From: Ochotona curzoniae | Taxonomy: Eukaryota; Chordata; Mammalia; Lagomorpha; Ochotonidae | DNA length: 64,000 nt | Reading direction: 5' to 3' | NCBI RefSeq assembly: GCF_017591425.1 | Contig: NW_024466599.1 | Coordinates: 56,681,501-56,745,500 of the forward strand | In this document: one piece after another, positions 9,746 through 22,210 of the stretch | How the letters are laid out: each line of letters begins with the position of its first letter | Position numbering within the stretch: the first letter of the stretch is position 1 | Program-made: the position numbers and the translations under genes | The notes under the pieces: generated by a model | The model's input: the letters and a program-made list of their open reading frames with translations, nothing else | Databases searched by the model: none | Told to the model about the DNA's origin: nothing

Positions 9746-12474
9746 ATAAAACTTGTCTGTAATAATGTCTACTCCCTATTAAAGATTTATCAAAAAAATT
9801 AACTACGGCGTTTCCATCTGTTGTTCTGCTCTGCAAATATCCAGATATTATTGAAGGCAGTGAATTTTTAATTTCATCTATTGAACTGACAATCAGAAAA
9901 CAACTTTTCTCTTACTGATTTTCTTACTTATTGAATATGTTATTCTCATGTTGTCTCCTTCTATTCTGTCTATTGTATCTGACCCATATGCCTACTCATT
10001 TGTCGTGTCCTTGAAACAATAATCAACATTCCAGTTTACCCAACTTTCAACTCTCTGCCTTAGTTCTACACTTAAAAATAGCTCCTTTGCATAAATCACA
10101 TGGCCCAGAAATAAGTATGGTTTAGGAATTCTTTCTCACTACAAATTTATTTATATAGAATACATTTTAAAGTTAGTAACATAAAGAAATAAGAATTTTC
10201 AGCACAGATTTGTAGTGAGTTCTAACTTCTAGATTAAAACATTTAAGCTTACGACTAACCTTTATCATTTCTTGCACATATTTACCTTTAAATTAACTTG
10301 GTAGCTTTTAATTTCCATGAAAGTGATAATTGTATGTGTATTTTGTTCATGGCCATATGTTTTGGGCCTAAAAATATAATTTGACAAATATTTTATATAC
10401 ATTTGTTAAGTATATAAATGACATGACTGTTAAAATGCTAATCAAAAAGTTATGCTAAGGCACTTTTCAGAATTGATACTGGTCATATTTTAAAGAATAT
10501 TGACTAAGAAATACTCAACATCTGTATTTCTATGTAGCTGATATATTTGCAGCCAAATCTCAACTAGAATTATGCTAAGTTTGTTATATTGTTCTGGCTG
10601 TAAGAACTTTATTTTGTTTCACATTAATTCCTTTATTCTACAGTGTGGAATAGAAATTATATTCTGCACACCTGAGTGCATTTTGGAAAGAGGAAGTTAA
10701 TACATTTTCCAATCAGCCAAATTACAAGAACTAACCTTGAGAGATGCAGTAAAAGCCTGCTGTAGCTTTTTGTTCAAAATGCTGATTGGAAGAACATGAT
10801 TATATCTCAGACACTTGGAGAATAGAGTGGAAAAAATTATGTGCCTACCAGTCAAGAATGTAGAGGCTAGTTGTAAAAGGGCAGACTCAATTCATTTCTA
10901 AGAAAATTGATCAAAGAATTCTCTGGAGGATTTCAATAAAATTCAAATGTTATCAAGCAATGTGCAGGCTGAGGAACATCTTTGATACAGAAGCAAACTA
11001 TTAATAACTAAATTCAATACACTATTGGATTGAAAATCCACAGTATTTCTCCATCTGCTCTGTGGAAGCTATTGTTTTCCTCTTTCTACACATGCATCCG
11101 TGGACACGCTCACATACACACATACACAGACCCCTCAAAAATGTCTTCAGAAAAATGAAATCAAACAAGTTTATTTTAATTCAAAGTGTTTTTGAGGTTT
11201 AGGTGCTTGAGGGATCTTTAAAAAATTCATGGAAATGGATGTTCTCAGAAACTATTTGTGAATTTTAAATCATTTGAATTAGCAATAACCATACTTAGCC
11301 CATTTCCTCACCAACTTCTCAAGACTCTAGGGTGTACGAACACATATGTGTTTTATATATGTATGTATACATACATATACATATATATTTGCAGCCTTTT
11401 AATTAAGTTCATTTCGGCAAATAACCTGATTGTGTACATATCTCACATATAAAGAACTCAGTTTCATTGATTTCCCTCTATTTAACATGGTAGTTTCAAG
11501 TAGTAAATTTGCACAGCACTCAGAATTTCCATCCACTCTTGTTACAAAGTAAAATTTCCCAGGAGATCCTACTTAGATTGGTTTAATAGAACTAAAGGAA
11601 ACTCTTAAATTTATGTTTATTATTAATGACATTGCCAAGAATAGACTTGAATACCCAGATACAGAGGCACATGGTGCAAGTGAAGGTTGTGCATGGCCTG
11701 AACTCAAGCAGAGATTTGTTACATGTGACTTCTGATATCGTGTCATCAACCTTCCCTTGCCATGGTGTTCTTCTCCCTAGAAGGCCAATCGTACTCCAGG
11801 ATGTTGACTGAATGTCACAATTTTCATGTAGACCCCACCTTGTTATTGCCCCTAGGATAGAGTTTTCCACTGAGATCTTTTACTTTGTATCAAAGATATT
11901 ATCAATTCAGTTTTCATATACTGACATTCTTTATTCTGAATTCTTTGTCTCCTAGAGCCTTTCAGATCTGATTTACACACTGCATACGGTGCCTCCTGGA
12001 ACACATTCCATCCCTCTCTCAACATTAAGAGTTCGTATAGGAAGCCCTGTCCTAGAAAGGTGAAAGCCATGATCGCAGATGACTCCTCAACTGATCACTA
12101 TTCATTTCCTTGTCCCTAAAGTATCTTCCTTCTCCTTGGTAAGTTGTTGAAAGACTTACGTGCCACTTGGGGAAATGTTAAACTATATTTTGCATCATTT
12201 ATTTTGACTAGTCTCTGCCAAGCCAAGTTTTATGTTGAAATGATGGTTAAAAAATAAAGTTTCATATTGGAGTTTACCTATTAGATCTAGGCACAATTTA
12301 AAAGAAGATATACACAAATGTATATATATTGATATTTTAGTTGGAACTGTTTCTTTAGAGAGGGAAGTGATTGAAATTTTAAAGAAAACATGCATCTCTT
12401 CCTTGGCATACTGTTTTAACAGTGCCAGTGCCAATAGAAATAATCCGATCTAAAGTCATGAGACTTGCATTCTG
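9746..12474. other. Long repeat-poor AT-rich stretch
   Basis: This is one of the longest stretches without a recognisable interspersed repeat. Only the TA/TG microsatellite at 11341-11392 stands out. Open frames near 11592-12070 on both strands lack any recognisable protein feature. Confidence 0.5.
11341..11392. repeat. AT/ATAC-rich microsatellite
   Basis: Short interrupted TA, TATG and TACA units, partly palindromic. Expected to vary in length. Confidence 0.8.
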
Positions 12475-12796
12475 GTTGGGGTGCCATTTCACACACTTGG
12501 TGCTCTGCTGTCCCGTATTAAACTGTCTGTTTTCTAATCCTGGCTCCACTTTTGCTGCGAGATTTTAGCTAATGCACACCTTGGGAGGCACTTTGTGAAT
12601 ACACTGATACCCCAAAGCGATACTTTGGCTTTTGAGCTCTTTGTTTGGCCTGAAACAGATCCAGTTGTGGGTATTTGAGGATTGATCTGATAGGTAGAAA
12701 AATTCTCTCTCAGCTCTCTTTCTCTTCCTGTCTCTTTCTCTGTGTTTCTGGCTCTCTATCTCTCTTTTTCTATTTTTCCCCTCTCAAATAAAAAGA
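12475..12796 (+). mobile_element. Old C-type SINE, full length but worn
   Basis: It begins near GGTTGGGGTGCC, has 'tctaatcctggctccacttt' in the B-box region (12534-12553) and ends in a pyrimidine-rich tract (12715-12782) and CTCAAATAAAAAG. It belongs to the older, rabbit-like layer of the family. Confidence 0.75.
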
Positions 12797-13630
12797 AGTA
12801 GTACTAATGACAAAAAATGAAGGTAATAAAAGTTACTTTAGAGTTACTATAATTGTTTTTAAATTAAGCATATCTAAAAATTTTGCAAACTGTAAACTTT
12901 CATAAAAATGATCTTTTTTACGTTATTAACATTGAAATTGAAATACATGGATTTTCTAAGGGGAAAAGAAAGTAAATAATGAGAGAAAGGTCACTCAGTG
13001 CATTATTTACACAGTTAAAATTAAAACTGCTCTAACAGTTTCACCCAACCATACAATTGGGAAAATTGATTTTCAATTACAATAGGAAAAGGCTTACAAA
13101 AGTGTTTTAATGTCTTCTTGTTCACCACAACGATGGTGAAGAAAGCACCATTCTAGGATTTTAGAAGTAGACAGTCACAGAAAACTGGACAATGGAAAGG
13201 TTACAGTGATTTATTTTCACATATACTCGCTGCCCAAGAAAGGAAGACACAGCATGCCATGCAAGATCATATGCATTTAATTTCAGAGACAAAGTGTGCT
13301 ATCAGGGGATGCATGATACAGGCTTTATAAAAACAAGAGAATGTTGGTTTTTGGGGGGTTGCATCAAGGAATGTGATCAGCATGTTTGAGTAATTTCATG
13401 TGCTAACAGGAACCAGGATTCAACTATTCAAGGATGCCTGGTCCTATTAACAATGATGGTTGTCTGAGTAGAAGACATTATCTGTCAGGGCAAAGTAAAT
13501 AGGATAATTTTGAGTCAGGCCAATTCAAGCCCTCCTGGTTCTATCTCAGGCACCATGACAAAATATATAAGAGCTTTAGTTTTATACCTAATATCATGAG
13601 AGTTATTTACTTACCACTTAGAAAAAAAAA
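12797..13630. other. Unassigned DNA; faint minus-strand LTR-like texture at 13200-13600
   Basis: A minus-strand AATAAATC lies near 13208-13215, within sequence somewhat richer in GC than its surroundings. That is not enough to call an LTR. Nothing else is recognisable. Confidence 0.4.
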
Positions 13631-13658
13631 CCTCCAATTGTCATCATGACAATGGAGG
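13631..13658. repeat. Short near-perfect palindrome
   Basis: CCTCCAATTGTCAT is followed at once by CATGACAATGGAGG. The arms pair with a single unpaired base, giving a compact cruciform or hairpin. An A run precedes it. Confidence 0.8.
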
Positions 13659-14361
13659 AAGGCTAGAAAATGATAATTTTTAAATGGAAGATAGAGGGAA
13701 AGAAGTCAATAAAACAAAATAATGAGAAGACATGAAATAGGAAGATCACAAGGAGAATCAGTGTTTTTGAAAACAAGGGAGTACACCATTTCAAGAAATA
13801 GTGACTGTGTTGGAGCTCTGACCACCAACCAGGGACCCAAGGTCAAAGACAAGCCCCCAGAGCCAGTCTTCTGGCAGGCGTTCTGGCATGGGACCTTACC
13901 CCTCAGCCCACCTGGGATGCGAGTGTATGTGCAGGACCCCAGACCAGGCTCAACTGCACACCACACTAGTATGGAGCCTTTACTTTCTCCCTCCCCACCT
14001 GCCTTTGGGGCTGAAACATGTATATCTCAGGTCAGCTCTGACAGGCCCCAGTACGAGTCCCCAGACTCCAAAGCTCATAAAAGACAGCAAAACTCAGGAA
14101 AGACAGCTTGTGGCTCCAGCTTGTCAAGGCAGAAGGAATTGCTTTCCATTTTCTGAAGTGGGACACAGCATCCTCTGCTGGCTCAGGTGTGCTGGCTGTT
14201 GTGTCTTTCATGTGCATGTGGGTATATTCTCCATTGCACAGGAATCAGCATCTAAGCTGGCCCAAGGCCAATGCATGCACTCCAAGGCCAGTCCAGAGAC
14301 TTTATGATGTCCTCCAAACTTATCTGTTTCCACAAATTAATCCACAAGCAAATTAATTAGG
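13659..14361. other. Unassigned GC-richer segment
   Basis: The part 13800-14340 is clearly richer in GC than its neighbours and holds overlapping plus-strand open frames of 144 and 139 codons (13722-14156 and 13888-14307). Neither shows a domain I know. It directly precedes an L1M fragment in opposite orientation. It could be a retroelement 5' or LTR region, or single-copy DNA. Confidence 0.4.
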
Positions 14362-15152
14362 ATTCATCTCTTTTTTATATGCTGAATAATATTCTGGTAC
14401 ATATACTTATTTCATTTTCTCTACCATTTCTTATCATTAATGGACACTTGTTAATCCTACCTCCTGCCTGTTGTGATAACAAACTTGTAATTTCAGGTAG
14501 CATTTTGACACATTAATTTCATGTCTTTTGATCATTTACCAGGCAGAAGGATTTGTGGGTCATATATAATCAGCCTGTTAATTATTTTTGAGGAATCTCT
14601 ATTCTGAATTCTACACTGATGGTACCAATTTCCATTCCCACTAACAGTATACAGCACCACCAGCTACACTTTTGCCTTTTTTATAATAGCTATTCCAACA
14701 AATCTGAGGTACTATCTCCTCATGGTTTTGAGTTGAATTTTCTGGTGATTAATGAGACTGAGCATTTCATTACATACTATTTTCCTGGTGATTAATGAGA
14801 CTGACCATTTATTTTTCTTCCACTCAGAGTAGGTCACTTTTATGACTTAATTAGAGACATGTCTATTCAAGATCTTTGCTAAATTGTAATCTGGTTATTT
14901 ATTTCTTGTTGACTTGTAAGAAACTCCCTCTTTCTCTTTCTCATCAGATGTATGGCTTGCAATGTTTTCTTCTTTTTTTCTATACTAGCTCTCATTCTGT
15001 TGACCCTTTTACTGTCAAGAAGTTTTTCATCTTAGTATCATTTTCTATTTCTTCTTTTGTTTTTTGTACTTTATAGTTCCAGAATAACTACTCGAGCCAC
15101 TATCAAGAAGCTATCTCTAAGCTTTCTTTGGCTAGTTTTATAATAATGGATT
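14362..15152 (-). mobile_element. Old L1M ORF2 C-terminal region
   Basis: The plus strand shows the antisense of the ORF2 end in the usual order: 'gctgaataatattctggta', 'ttaatggacacttgttaatc', 'accaatttccattcccacta', 'tttttataatagctattcca', 'ctattcaagatctttgctaa', and 'tcatcagatgtatggcttgc'. A 42-base step duplication lies at 14739-14810. A young SINE is inserted at its left end in ORF2 terms (15163). Confidence 0.88.
14739..14810. repeat. Local direct duplication inside L1M
   Basis: CTGGTGATTAATGAGACTGA occurs at 14742-14761 and again at 14784-14803. A single spaced duplication arose after the L1 inserted, since the family normally has this block once. Confidence 0.85.
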
Positions 15153-15162
15153 TATATTTATG

Positions 15163-15503
15163 TTTTTTTTTTTTTTTTTAAAGATTTATTTTTATTATTT
15201 TTTCATTGGAAAGGCAGATATACAGAGAGGAGAGACAGAGAGGAAGATCTTCCATCCGATGATTCACTCCCCAAGTGAGCGCAACGGGCCGATACTACGC
15301 CGATCCGAAGCCAAGAGCCTCTTCCGGGTCTCCCACGTGGGTGCAGGTTCCCAAAGCTTTGGGCCGTCCTCGACTGCTTTCCCAGGCCACAGGCAGGGAG
15401 CTGGAAGGGAAGCGGGGCTGCCGGGATTAGAACCGGCGCCCATATGGGATCCCGGGCGTGCAAGGTGAGGACCTTTAACCACTTGCGCCACCGCGCCGGG
15501 CCC
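15163..15503 (-). mobile_element. Young C-type SINE, full length
   Basis: Minus-strand copy from GGGCCCGGCGCGG (15503) to a poly(T)/A tail (15163-15185). The B box is intact (GGTTCTAATCC in sense, + strand 15427-15437). It is flanked by the target duplication TATATTTATGTTTTT at 15153-15167 and 15504-15518. High similarity to 27575, 59993 and 63738 marks a recently active subfamily. Confidence 0.97.
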
Positions 15504-15518
15504 TATATTTATGTTTTT

Positions 15519-17213
15519 AATTTTACAAAAATGATAACTGGTGGGTAATGGTGGGATTAAAGAGAGAAGTAAATGCATAAAAATTTAACAATGGACAGGA
15601 ACAAGTCATTGCACTAAATAAAAACATGTAAAATATATTAAAATTTCACAAGCTACCTTTATTACTGATTAAGGTAAATTAAAGGACATAACCAGGTTTC
15701 AGGAATCATTAACTTTCTGTTTGATGTATTCATCTTCCCTCCAAACCAGAGATCTTTTGCTATGGGTATACAACATGGAAGTCACTCTGCTCTGTTGTTT
15801 TATCCTATTTCAAGCAGTACATCAATCTCACTCTAACCAGCAATCACACTGGCTTTCTCGAACTTGTGACATAATGGATATTAAGATTAAGTCGGTTACT
15901 TAACCTGAATTAAAAGTCTGAGTCACAAAGGCAGGGTTCTTTCATTCTTCACCACGCCTGAATTTATTTGTTTCAAAAAAAATCCAGTACACCCTTTTTG
16001 CAACAATTGATATAATTCTTCATGTTACTTCAAGAAACCAAGTATTTTAACTTAAAATGTGCCTCTTTGGCATAAGAATTCTTTTTTGCTGAGCCAATTA
16101 AATAGAAACTAGTGTTAGAGAAATTCCCTATAATTTCTCCCATTTTCCTAAGGCAAGATACAAATTCTTCTTTATTAAAGACAGCTCTGAGCTATTATCA
16201 GTTCAGAGATAACAATAGGGGAATATGTAAACAAACCTTACTCTGTTAGTTTTCCCTGTTAAATTTGTCTTCCTATAGCTCCCAACTCTTGCAAGCAATA
16301 AAATTTTCTTTTGTCTTGTCATTTCTCTACCAATTTACTGTTTTCAGCCGAAGATGCTATATAAATCCAATGTTATTCATGTCTTTGAATTACTTATTCC
16401 TAGGTTGCAAGGTGAAATGCACATATTCTAAAAGCTGATACAATTAATAAACTCTTCTTTATCATTCCTTTGTTATTAGAGTCCTGCCTGAAAACACAGA
16501 AGTAGAAAAGAAAATCATGAGTTTTTGTCTTCCACACTATCCTCTGACTGATAGTAAATAAAAGCAACAGGAATATTGACAAATTTGATCCTTATAACAT
16601 ACCAGCCTGTAACATGCCTTTTACATTCAGTGCCTCAAATATCAAGTAAGTGTATATAGCAGTGATATTTGCATTTGTGTGTGTGTGTGTGTCTGTGGCT
16701 TATTTCTCTTTTTGAATTTTTTTTTTGAAAATTGGAGTTTTAATGTATATAGAAAGAGTATAAAAATTACGTGAATGTCATATAATTTGATATATAGTTA
16801 TAAATCTTGTCTTACTGAATTATACCACGTTAGTGACATACTCTTTCCTATGTTAAAAAAAGAAATCGAGAGGAGCTATTGAGGACTCAGGGTACCAAAA
16901 TGCTTTGTTTATAATTTGGGTGTAGGTTATAATGGTGTTCAGAGGATGAACACTCATTTACATATGCACATAAGTACATTTCTTAGCATATATTCTATAT
17001 TTTAATAAAATGCTGAGCAAATTCACATAATGTGAAGTATTATTTTGTTCATCATGGAATATTTTGGTAAGTCTTGATATTCCCTATGAGCGCAAGTCAA
17101 ACTAAGCTGGAGCTGATTTCCACCTGATTATATGACCTGGGATGAATTCAATCAGTTTAACAAATTCATTATTTTCTTTTCTTATAAAAATGATTGATTA
17201 TCTATTCATTTTA
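15519..17213. other. Unassigned AT-rich DNA
   Basis: A short TG run lies at 16676-16693. The block around 16290-16330 ('gcaataaaattttcttttgt') resembles the polyadenylation part of an LTR, but without a second border. No gene or RNA seen. Confidence 0.45.
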
Positions 17214-17505
17214 GTTTATTTGAAGGGTGCAGCAATGGAACACAGAGAGTGAGAGAGAGAAGAGAGAGAGGAGAGAGATCTGCCACCTGCTGGGTCATTT
17301 CCCCAATGTCAGGATTGCACCAGGCTTAAGCCAGAAATACGGAATTCCATCTGTGTCTCCCAAATAGGTGGTGAGGACTCACAAACGTGACTCGTAATTT
17401 GATTTACCTAAGGCACATCACCAGGAATGTAGGTTGGAATCTGGGTTTAGAACTTGATCCCAGGCACTCTGAGACTGAATGTAGGTTTCCTAAGTGGAGG
17501 TTTCA
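17214..17505 (-). mobile_element. Old C-type SINE
   Basis: Minus-strand copy: a GA-rich segment (17245-17280) and 'ctgccacctgctgggtcatt' mark the 3' part, and 'gaacttgatcccaggcactct' the head region. Borders are soft. Confidence 0.72.
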
Positions 17506-18102
17506 CTTCACCATCGTCACTTTCCTTGTTTTACCCTTTGGACATACTATGCTGTCCTTATCACTATACATTGCAAAATCATAACTCAAATTCTGCGTGA
17601 AGAGACAACACTGAAGTTTAGTTCAAGCAGATAGCTTTACCGTTATTTATTCTTTACTCAAATTTAGTTCGGATGTTTAGAGTGAAGATACTACACACAA
17701 CAAGAGATGAAAAACAAAATTCCTGACATAATTGAGGTCTCTGGGAAGTTCAAGCAGGGCATTCCATAGGTTTGAAATGCTTCAGGGAAGCTGGAGAGGA
17801 AACTGATTGGGGAGAGAAGCCCTTTGAGAATCCTCACCTGCAGGGAGAGGCTAGCAGGCTATAAGTCTCATGTATATATAGAAAAGCAAGATAAGAGGTC
17901 TTCTATTTTGCAAGAATTAGAAGTTTTAAAAAGGCAAAAGACAAACTTATAACAACTGATTATGTAAACAAAAAATACCAGCTATCAGTGGAAGAATTTC
18001 AAGACCTTACTCCTCAACTCAGAAGTGCTTAGAGAATTCAGTTCCATCAAAGTATTGGAAAGTTCCTGTCTCACGCAAAATCTTGTGCAGGTGGTGCTGT
18101 GT
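17506..18102. other. Unassigned DNA
   Basis: No repeat recognised. The sequence from 17700 to 17880 is slightly richer in purines and GC but has no interpretable structure. Confidence 0.5.
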
Positions 18103-18119
18103 AGAAAATAGTTCATGTG

Positions 18120-18445
18120 GGTCTGGCACGATAGTGTAGTGGTTAAAGTACTTGCCTTGAATGCACCAGGATTCCATATGGGCGCTGGTTTGTATCCTGG
18201 CAGCCCCGCTTCCCATCCAGCTCTCTGCCTGTAGCCTGGGAAAGCAGTCGAGGACGGTCCAGAGCATTGGGACCCTGTACCCACATGGGAAACCCAGAAG
18301 AAGCACCTTGCTCCTGGCTTCAGATTGGCTCAATTCCAGCCTTTGCGGCCACTTGGGGAGTGAGCCATCAGATGCAAGGTCTTCCTCTCTGTCTCCTCCT
18401 CTCTGTATATCTGGCTTTGTAATAAAAATAAAAAAATATTAAAAA
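18120..18445 (+). mobile_element. Young-to-intermediate C-type SINE, full length
   Basis: Head GTCTGGCACGATAG, A-box-like TAGTGTAGTGG (18131-18141) and B-box-like GGTTTGTATCC are present, ending in GTAATAAAAATAAA. Flanking target duplications AGAAAATAGTTCATGTG (18103-18119 and 18446-18462) are perfect over 17 bases. Confidence 0.96.
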
Positions 18446-18462
18446 AGAAAATAGTTCATGTG

Positions 18463-19319
18463 ATTGAGTTTATGGTTTTATAGCCTTATTTTAGATATAC
18501 AGCAATGATTGGATGGTCCCAGGATCACACAAATACAACTCAAGAGGAAAGCACTGTAGAGTGGACCGCTTGATTTTGGGTTTAGGAAAGGCGCTGGGGT
18601 TAACAGGTCTGTACATCCTGTAGTATGAATCCTTAGGGAAGATTCAGAAACTTAACTCACACAGCACAGAAGTCTCACACAGAACCTGTGTTGGTAACAA
18701 TACTTAGCCACTGCCGAACTGAACTGAATTTAGCTGTGAAGCCTGGTATTGCGGCTATTAGCAAACCCCCAATATGACTGTTCCCCTTTTATTGTATCGC
18801 CTGCCGTGTAAGTGATGCTCTGGCATGGAAGTTATAACTCTGTGAAGATATGGGCATTTTTTTTATCTGTCTCAAAAGAATTCAAACCTGAAGTAAAACT
18901 GACTATGAATACTTTATGTGACTTTTATTTGAGAAAACACCTCTAAAAGATTTAGGAGCTAGACAACTTCTCACCTGCATTGCTTGTATTCACACTCCAA
19001 GTAACTTTTCAATAGCTTTTTAGAGTTTCTGAGGGTCCATGGGAACACAGACTGGCAACGTTCATGGTTTCTGGACTATTTTTCCCCAGAAGTTGCTATA
19101 TAAAATAAAGTAGACACAGTCTGTTGGAATCCAATCAATTCTGCACTGTCTCTGGACCTTCTAAACTCCTACAGAAGACACATATTACCTAGAAGGGATG
19201 TAGCTTAAGGGCCCCTTATCAAACATATTTGAACCTGATGATAGAAATCGACAGAGAAGAAAATGAATTTTGAAAATATGTATAGATTAAGAAAGTAGTT
19301 TTCTATTTCTTTTTTAAAA
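18463..19319. other. Unassigned DNA; LTR-like polyadenylation block at 19090-19160
   Basis: The string CTATATAAAATAAAGTAG near 19096 combines a TATA box and AATAAA as seen in LTRs, followed by a pyrimidine-rich stretch. I could not define ends or a second copy. Confidence 0.4.
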
Positions 19320-19540
19320 AAATTTCCATGGTACAGCCTTATAAGTATAGGGATTCCATCCTATTATTTAAGTGTAATCATGGCATTTTAGGTATAGGCA
19401 ATGGTAGAAAAGGCTTGTATCCTATTATCAAGATATATTTTAACAGTTTTATTGAGAGTTCTGATTTTATTTGGGAGTAGAGATGCATATTGTAATGTCA
19501 AACTCTGCATTGTGAAAAGCAATAAAATGTACCATAAAAT
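19320..19540 (-). mobile_element. L1 3' end, copy F
   Basis: Antisense of the same 3' UTR as copies B, C and E: 'atcatggcattttaggtata' and 'agagatgcatattgtaatgt' align with 23145-23260. The G-rich tract is largely lost. The junction with the inverted ORF2 piece is only hinted at by TGAAAAGCAATAAAA near 19514. Confidence 0.6.
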
Positions 19541-21265
19541 TTGTAGTATTTGAATTTGACTTAAAATATTGATGCATAAATTTGGTATTATTCTGAACAG
19601 TGTGGAAAAAAGCTCAGAGAATATTGAAAATTGCTTCTCCAATTTGTGTTCAGAAGTCCCTTGGGAATATCCCCCCATGTCTGTAGTTGACAATGATTAT
19701 AGAAGAAAACCAGATACTGAAGTATAGGTTCAGGTTCCCTATTACTGGATGGTCCTTGGTAAAGGGCTGCTAACTGCAGATATTCAGTGAAAACAGGTGC
19801 AGACAGGGAGGAGAGGGCCGAGGTCTTTTGATAAAGCTTTGGGAAATGTAAGAGTGGGCAAAGAGGTGCAAAGCAACTTCTCAATAATATGTTCTACAGC
19901 CTAAGAGAGTTGGGGGAAACTTCACAGTTTCTTCTGACTTACAGTGGCTAAAAAGGCAAACTGTAGAGAAGCAGATTTCAGAAAATCTCATTAAGTTAGA
20001 GGTTGAGGTGAAGAGAGGCATAGCCCCTGACTTTCACTTTGCTTATATCACAACATTAGTCCAAGCCTTGATTTTAGAACAACTCCGAATGTCTTCTGAT
20101 TACTTAGCAAGTTTATGTTCTAAGGTTAATCATCAGCTTCAAATTCTCAAGGCACACATGATTAACACTACGTGTTTATCCTTCATGGAGTTTATAATAG
20201 ATCGCCTCTCTACCTTTTAGTTAAGATCAAGTAGTATAATAGATAGTACGTACTCTCTGGAAGTGTGTGATCGCAATGTAAAATTATTTGCATATTTTAC
20301 CAGTAATGTCCTGATCAGTAGTTAAAAGAACTAGTTTTTTAAAAACGTGTAGTTGAAATGGTAGTTTTGGTTATTAACATGTTAAACCATATTACTTTGC
20401 CAATAGGCTTATTTTAATACAGGAACTTTAACAATACCGGGTTTAACATCTTTAATTCATCTCATAATATCTATCTTTCATTGAGAACTTTTGGGAACTA
20501 AATGAAGGCCTTAAGCTTCGGTGCTGTTTATTTTCCTGCACCTAAATACTAAACACTGATCAGGGAGAAATAGCAATTCTTGCCTAGTTGCTTGGAGGAA
20601 AATACAACTTTGACCATGTTGATCATAGTTTTCCTTGCAGAAGTTCAGTGACAAAGGTGGAACTGAATATTTGGGACGGCCAAGAGCAAAGGTAATTTAA
20701 GCAGAATGATTGGTGTTGTTCGCCTTCTTCAATAAAGAAGCAGAAACCCAATGACACAGATACTAGATTATTTCCTAAGTTGTCAACAACAAGTTCTGTA
20801 TCAGGAATAAAAGACAGATTGCCAGCCCCCACATTTCTGTTGTTCACATTTAGTAAAAAGAGATAGAAGCAGGCATTCACCTAAGCAAGTATAAATAATT
20901 TCTGCCTGTGATAAGGAAACATATAAGGATAACATAGGAAAAACACAGGTAGAGAGATGCAGAGGTCAGGCCAGTTTGTAGAATCTGCAACAAAGTTGTA
21001 AGTTTTCACATTGAAGAGTTGAAAGTTTAAGAAGAGAAAGATGTTGAAACAATTTTCAAGAAAAATAAAAACAAATAACTAAATAAGTTCTTTCTTAGAA
21101 GCAGCTGGCTATCCCTGACCATTGTTTTCCATAATGAACATCTATGCATGCATTCATGCAACACACTACAGACAGCTTGGTTGTGTTGAACAAAGGAAAG
21201 AGCACTCATGTTCTAAAATGTACTCTAATCACTGATTGCTGTTGCACACTTAAAGTCAAAGATGA
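19541..21265. other. Unassigned DNA
   Basis: No interspersed repeat is recognised. Short open frames near 19588-19884 and 20008-20220 have no known motif and no splice context that convinces me. Confidence 0.5.
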
Positions 21266-21460
21266 GGGCCCAGCACGATAGACTAGTGGCCAAATCCTTG
21301 ACTTACATGTGCTGGAATCCCATTAGGGCATCAGTTGGGGTCCTGGTTTCCTATCCACTTCCAGCTCCTTGCTTGAAGCTTTTTGGGGAGTGAATCTCTT
21401 GCTCTCCTTATACCCAATTTGTAACTCTATTTTCATATAAATAAATTTAACTTAAAAAAG
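21266..21460 (+). mobile_element. Internally deleted C-type SINE
   Basis: Head and 5' third are present (GGGCCCAGCACGATAG to 'cttccagctccttgcttgaag'), then the sequence jumps to 'ttttggggagtgaatc' and the tail. About 120 bases of the core are missing. Confidence 0.85.
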
Positions 21461-21499
21461 GTAGAATGAACTCAAAGACTTATGCATTAATACACATTA

Positions 21500-22210
21500 T
21501 AATCAAACAGTCAAAAAGCCAAAGATTCTTAAAAGCAAGGTGGAGAAGTGGCAAGCCACATGCAATTACCTTAATAAAATTATGAGTAATTTTTTTAATC
21601 AGAAACCTTTGAAGTTAGAATACATTCAAAAAACTAAACACACACATTCACAAACACTAATAAGAAATTTGTATCCAGAAAAAAAAAATCATGCAGAATT
21701 GATAAATTAACACGTCTTCAGATAAAACAAGCCAAACAAGTTATTACTATTAAACTTCTATAAGAAATCCTAAAGGGGGCCCGGCGCGGTGGCATAGGGA
21801 TCCCATATGGGCGCCAGTTCTATCCTGGCAGCCCCGCTTCCCATCCAAATCCCTGCTTGTGGCCCAGGAAAGCAGTTGAGGACGGCCCAAAGCTTTGGGA
21901 CCCTGCACCCACGTGGGAGACCCAGAAGAGGCTCCTGGCTTCGGATCGGCATAGTATCGGCCGTTGTGCTCACTTAGGGAGTGAATCATCGGATGGAAGA
22001 TCTTCCTCTCTGTCTTTCCTCTCTGTATATCTGCCTTTCCAATAAAAAATAATAAAAATAAGTCTTTAAAAAAAAAAGGAAATCCTAAAGGGAGTCTTTC
22101 AACTTTAAATGAAAGGACACTAAATAGTAATATAAAAGTAAAATAATAGACAATTAGACTATGGCAAATATTAGCACCTGAGTAATTATTAAACATAGCA
22201 GGATTTTCAT
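21500..22210 (+). mobile_element. Old L1 (L1M or HAL1-like) ORF1-region fragment, split by a SINE
   Basis: Blocks 'aatcaaacagtcaaaaagcc' (21501-21520), 'taagaaatcctaaag' and, after the inserted SINE, 'ctttaaatgaaaggacacta' (22103-22122) fit the long-known L1 segment at and after the ORF1 end. Non-coding and AT-rich. Confidence 0.55.
21778..22078 (+). mobile_element. Young C-type SINE with a deleted promoter head
   Basis: The head reads GGCCCGGCGCGGTGGCATAG and then jumps directly to GGATCCCATATGGGCG, so about 40 bases with most of the A box are missing. The rest is near consensus. Target duplications GAAATCCTAAAGGG flank it (21764-21777 and 22079-22092). Confidence 0.95.

Noticed and set aside
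15427..15503. tRNA gene-like A and B boxes
   Set aside because: The boxes belong to the tRNA-derived head of the SINE. There is no complete cloverleaf, anticodon stem or CCA-type end, here or in the other copies.
16290..16330. LTR-like polyadenylation block
   Set aside because: A single short resemblance in AT-rich DNA with no definable borders.
19090..19160. TATA plus AATAAA cluster as an LTR or promoter
   Set aside because: No TG...CA ends, partner copy or downstream retroviral sequence could be found.
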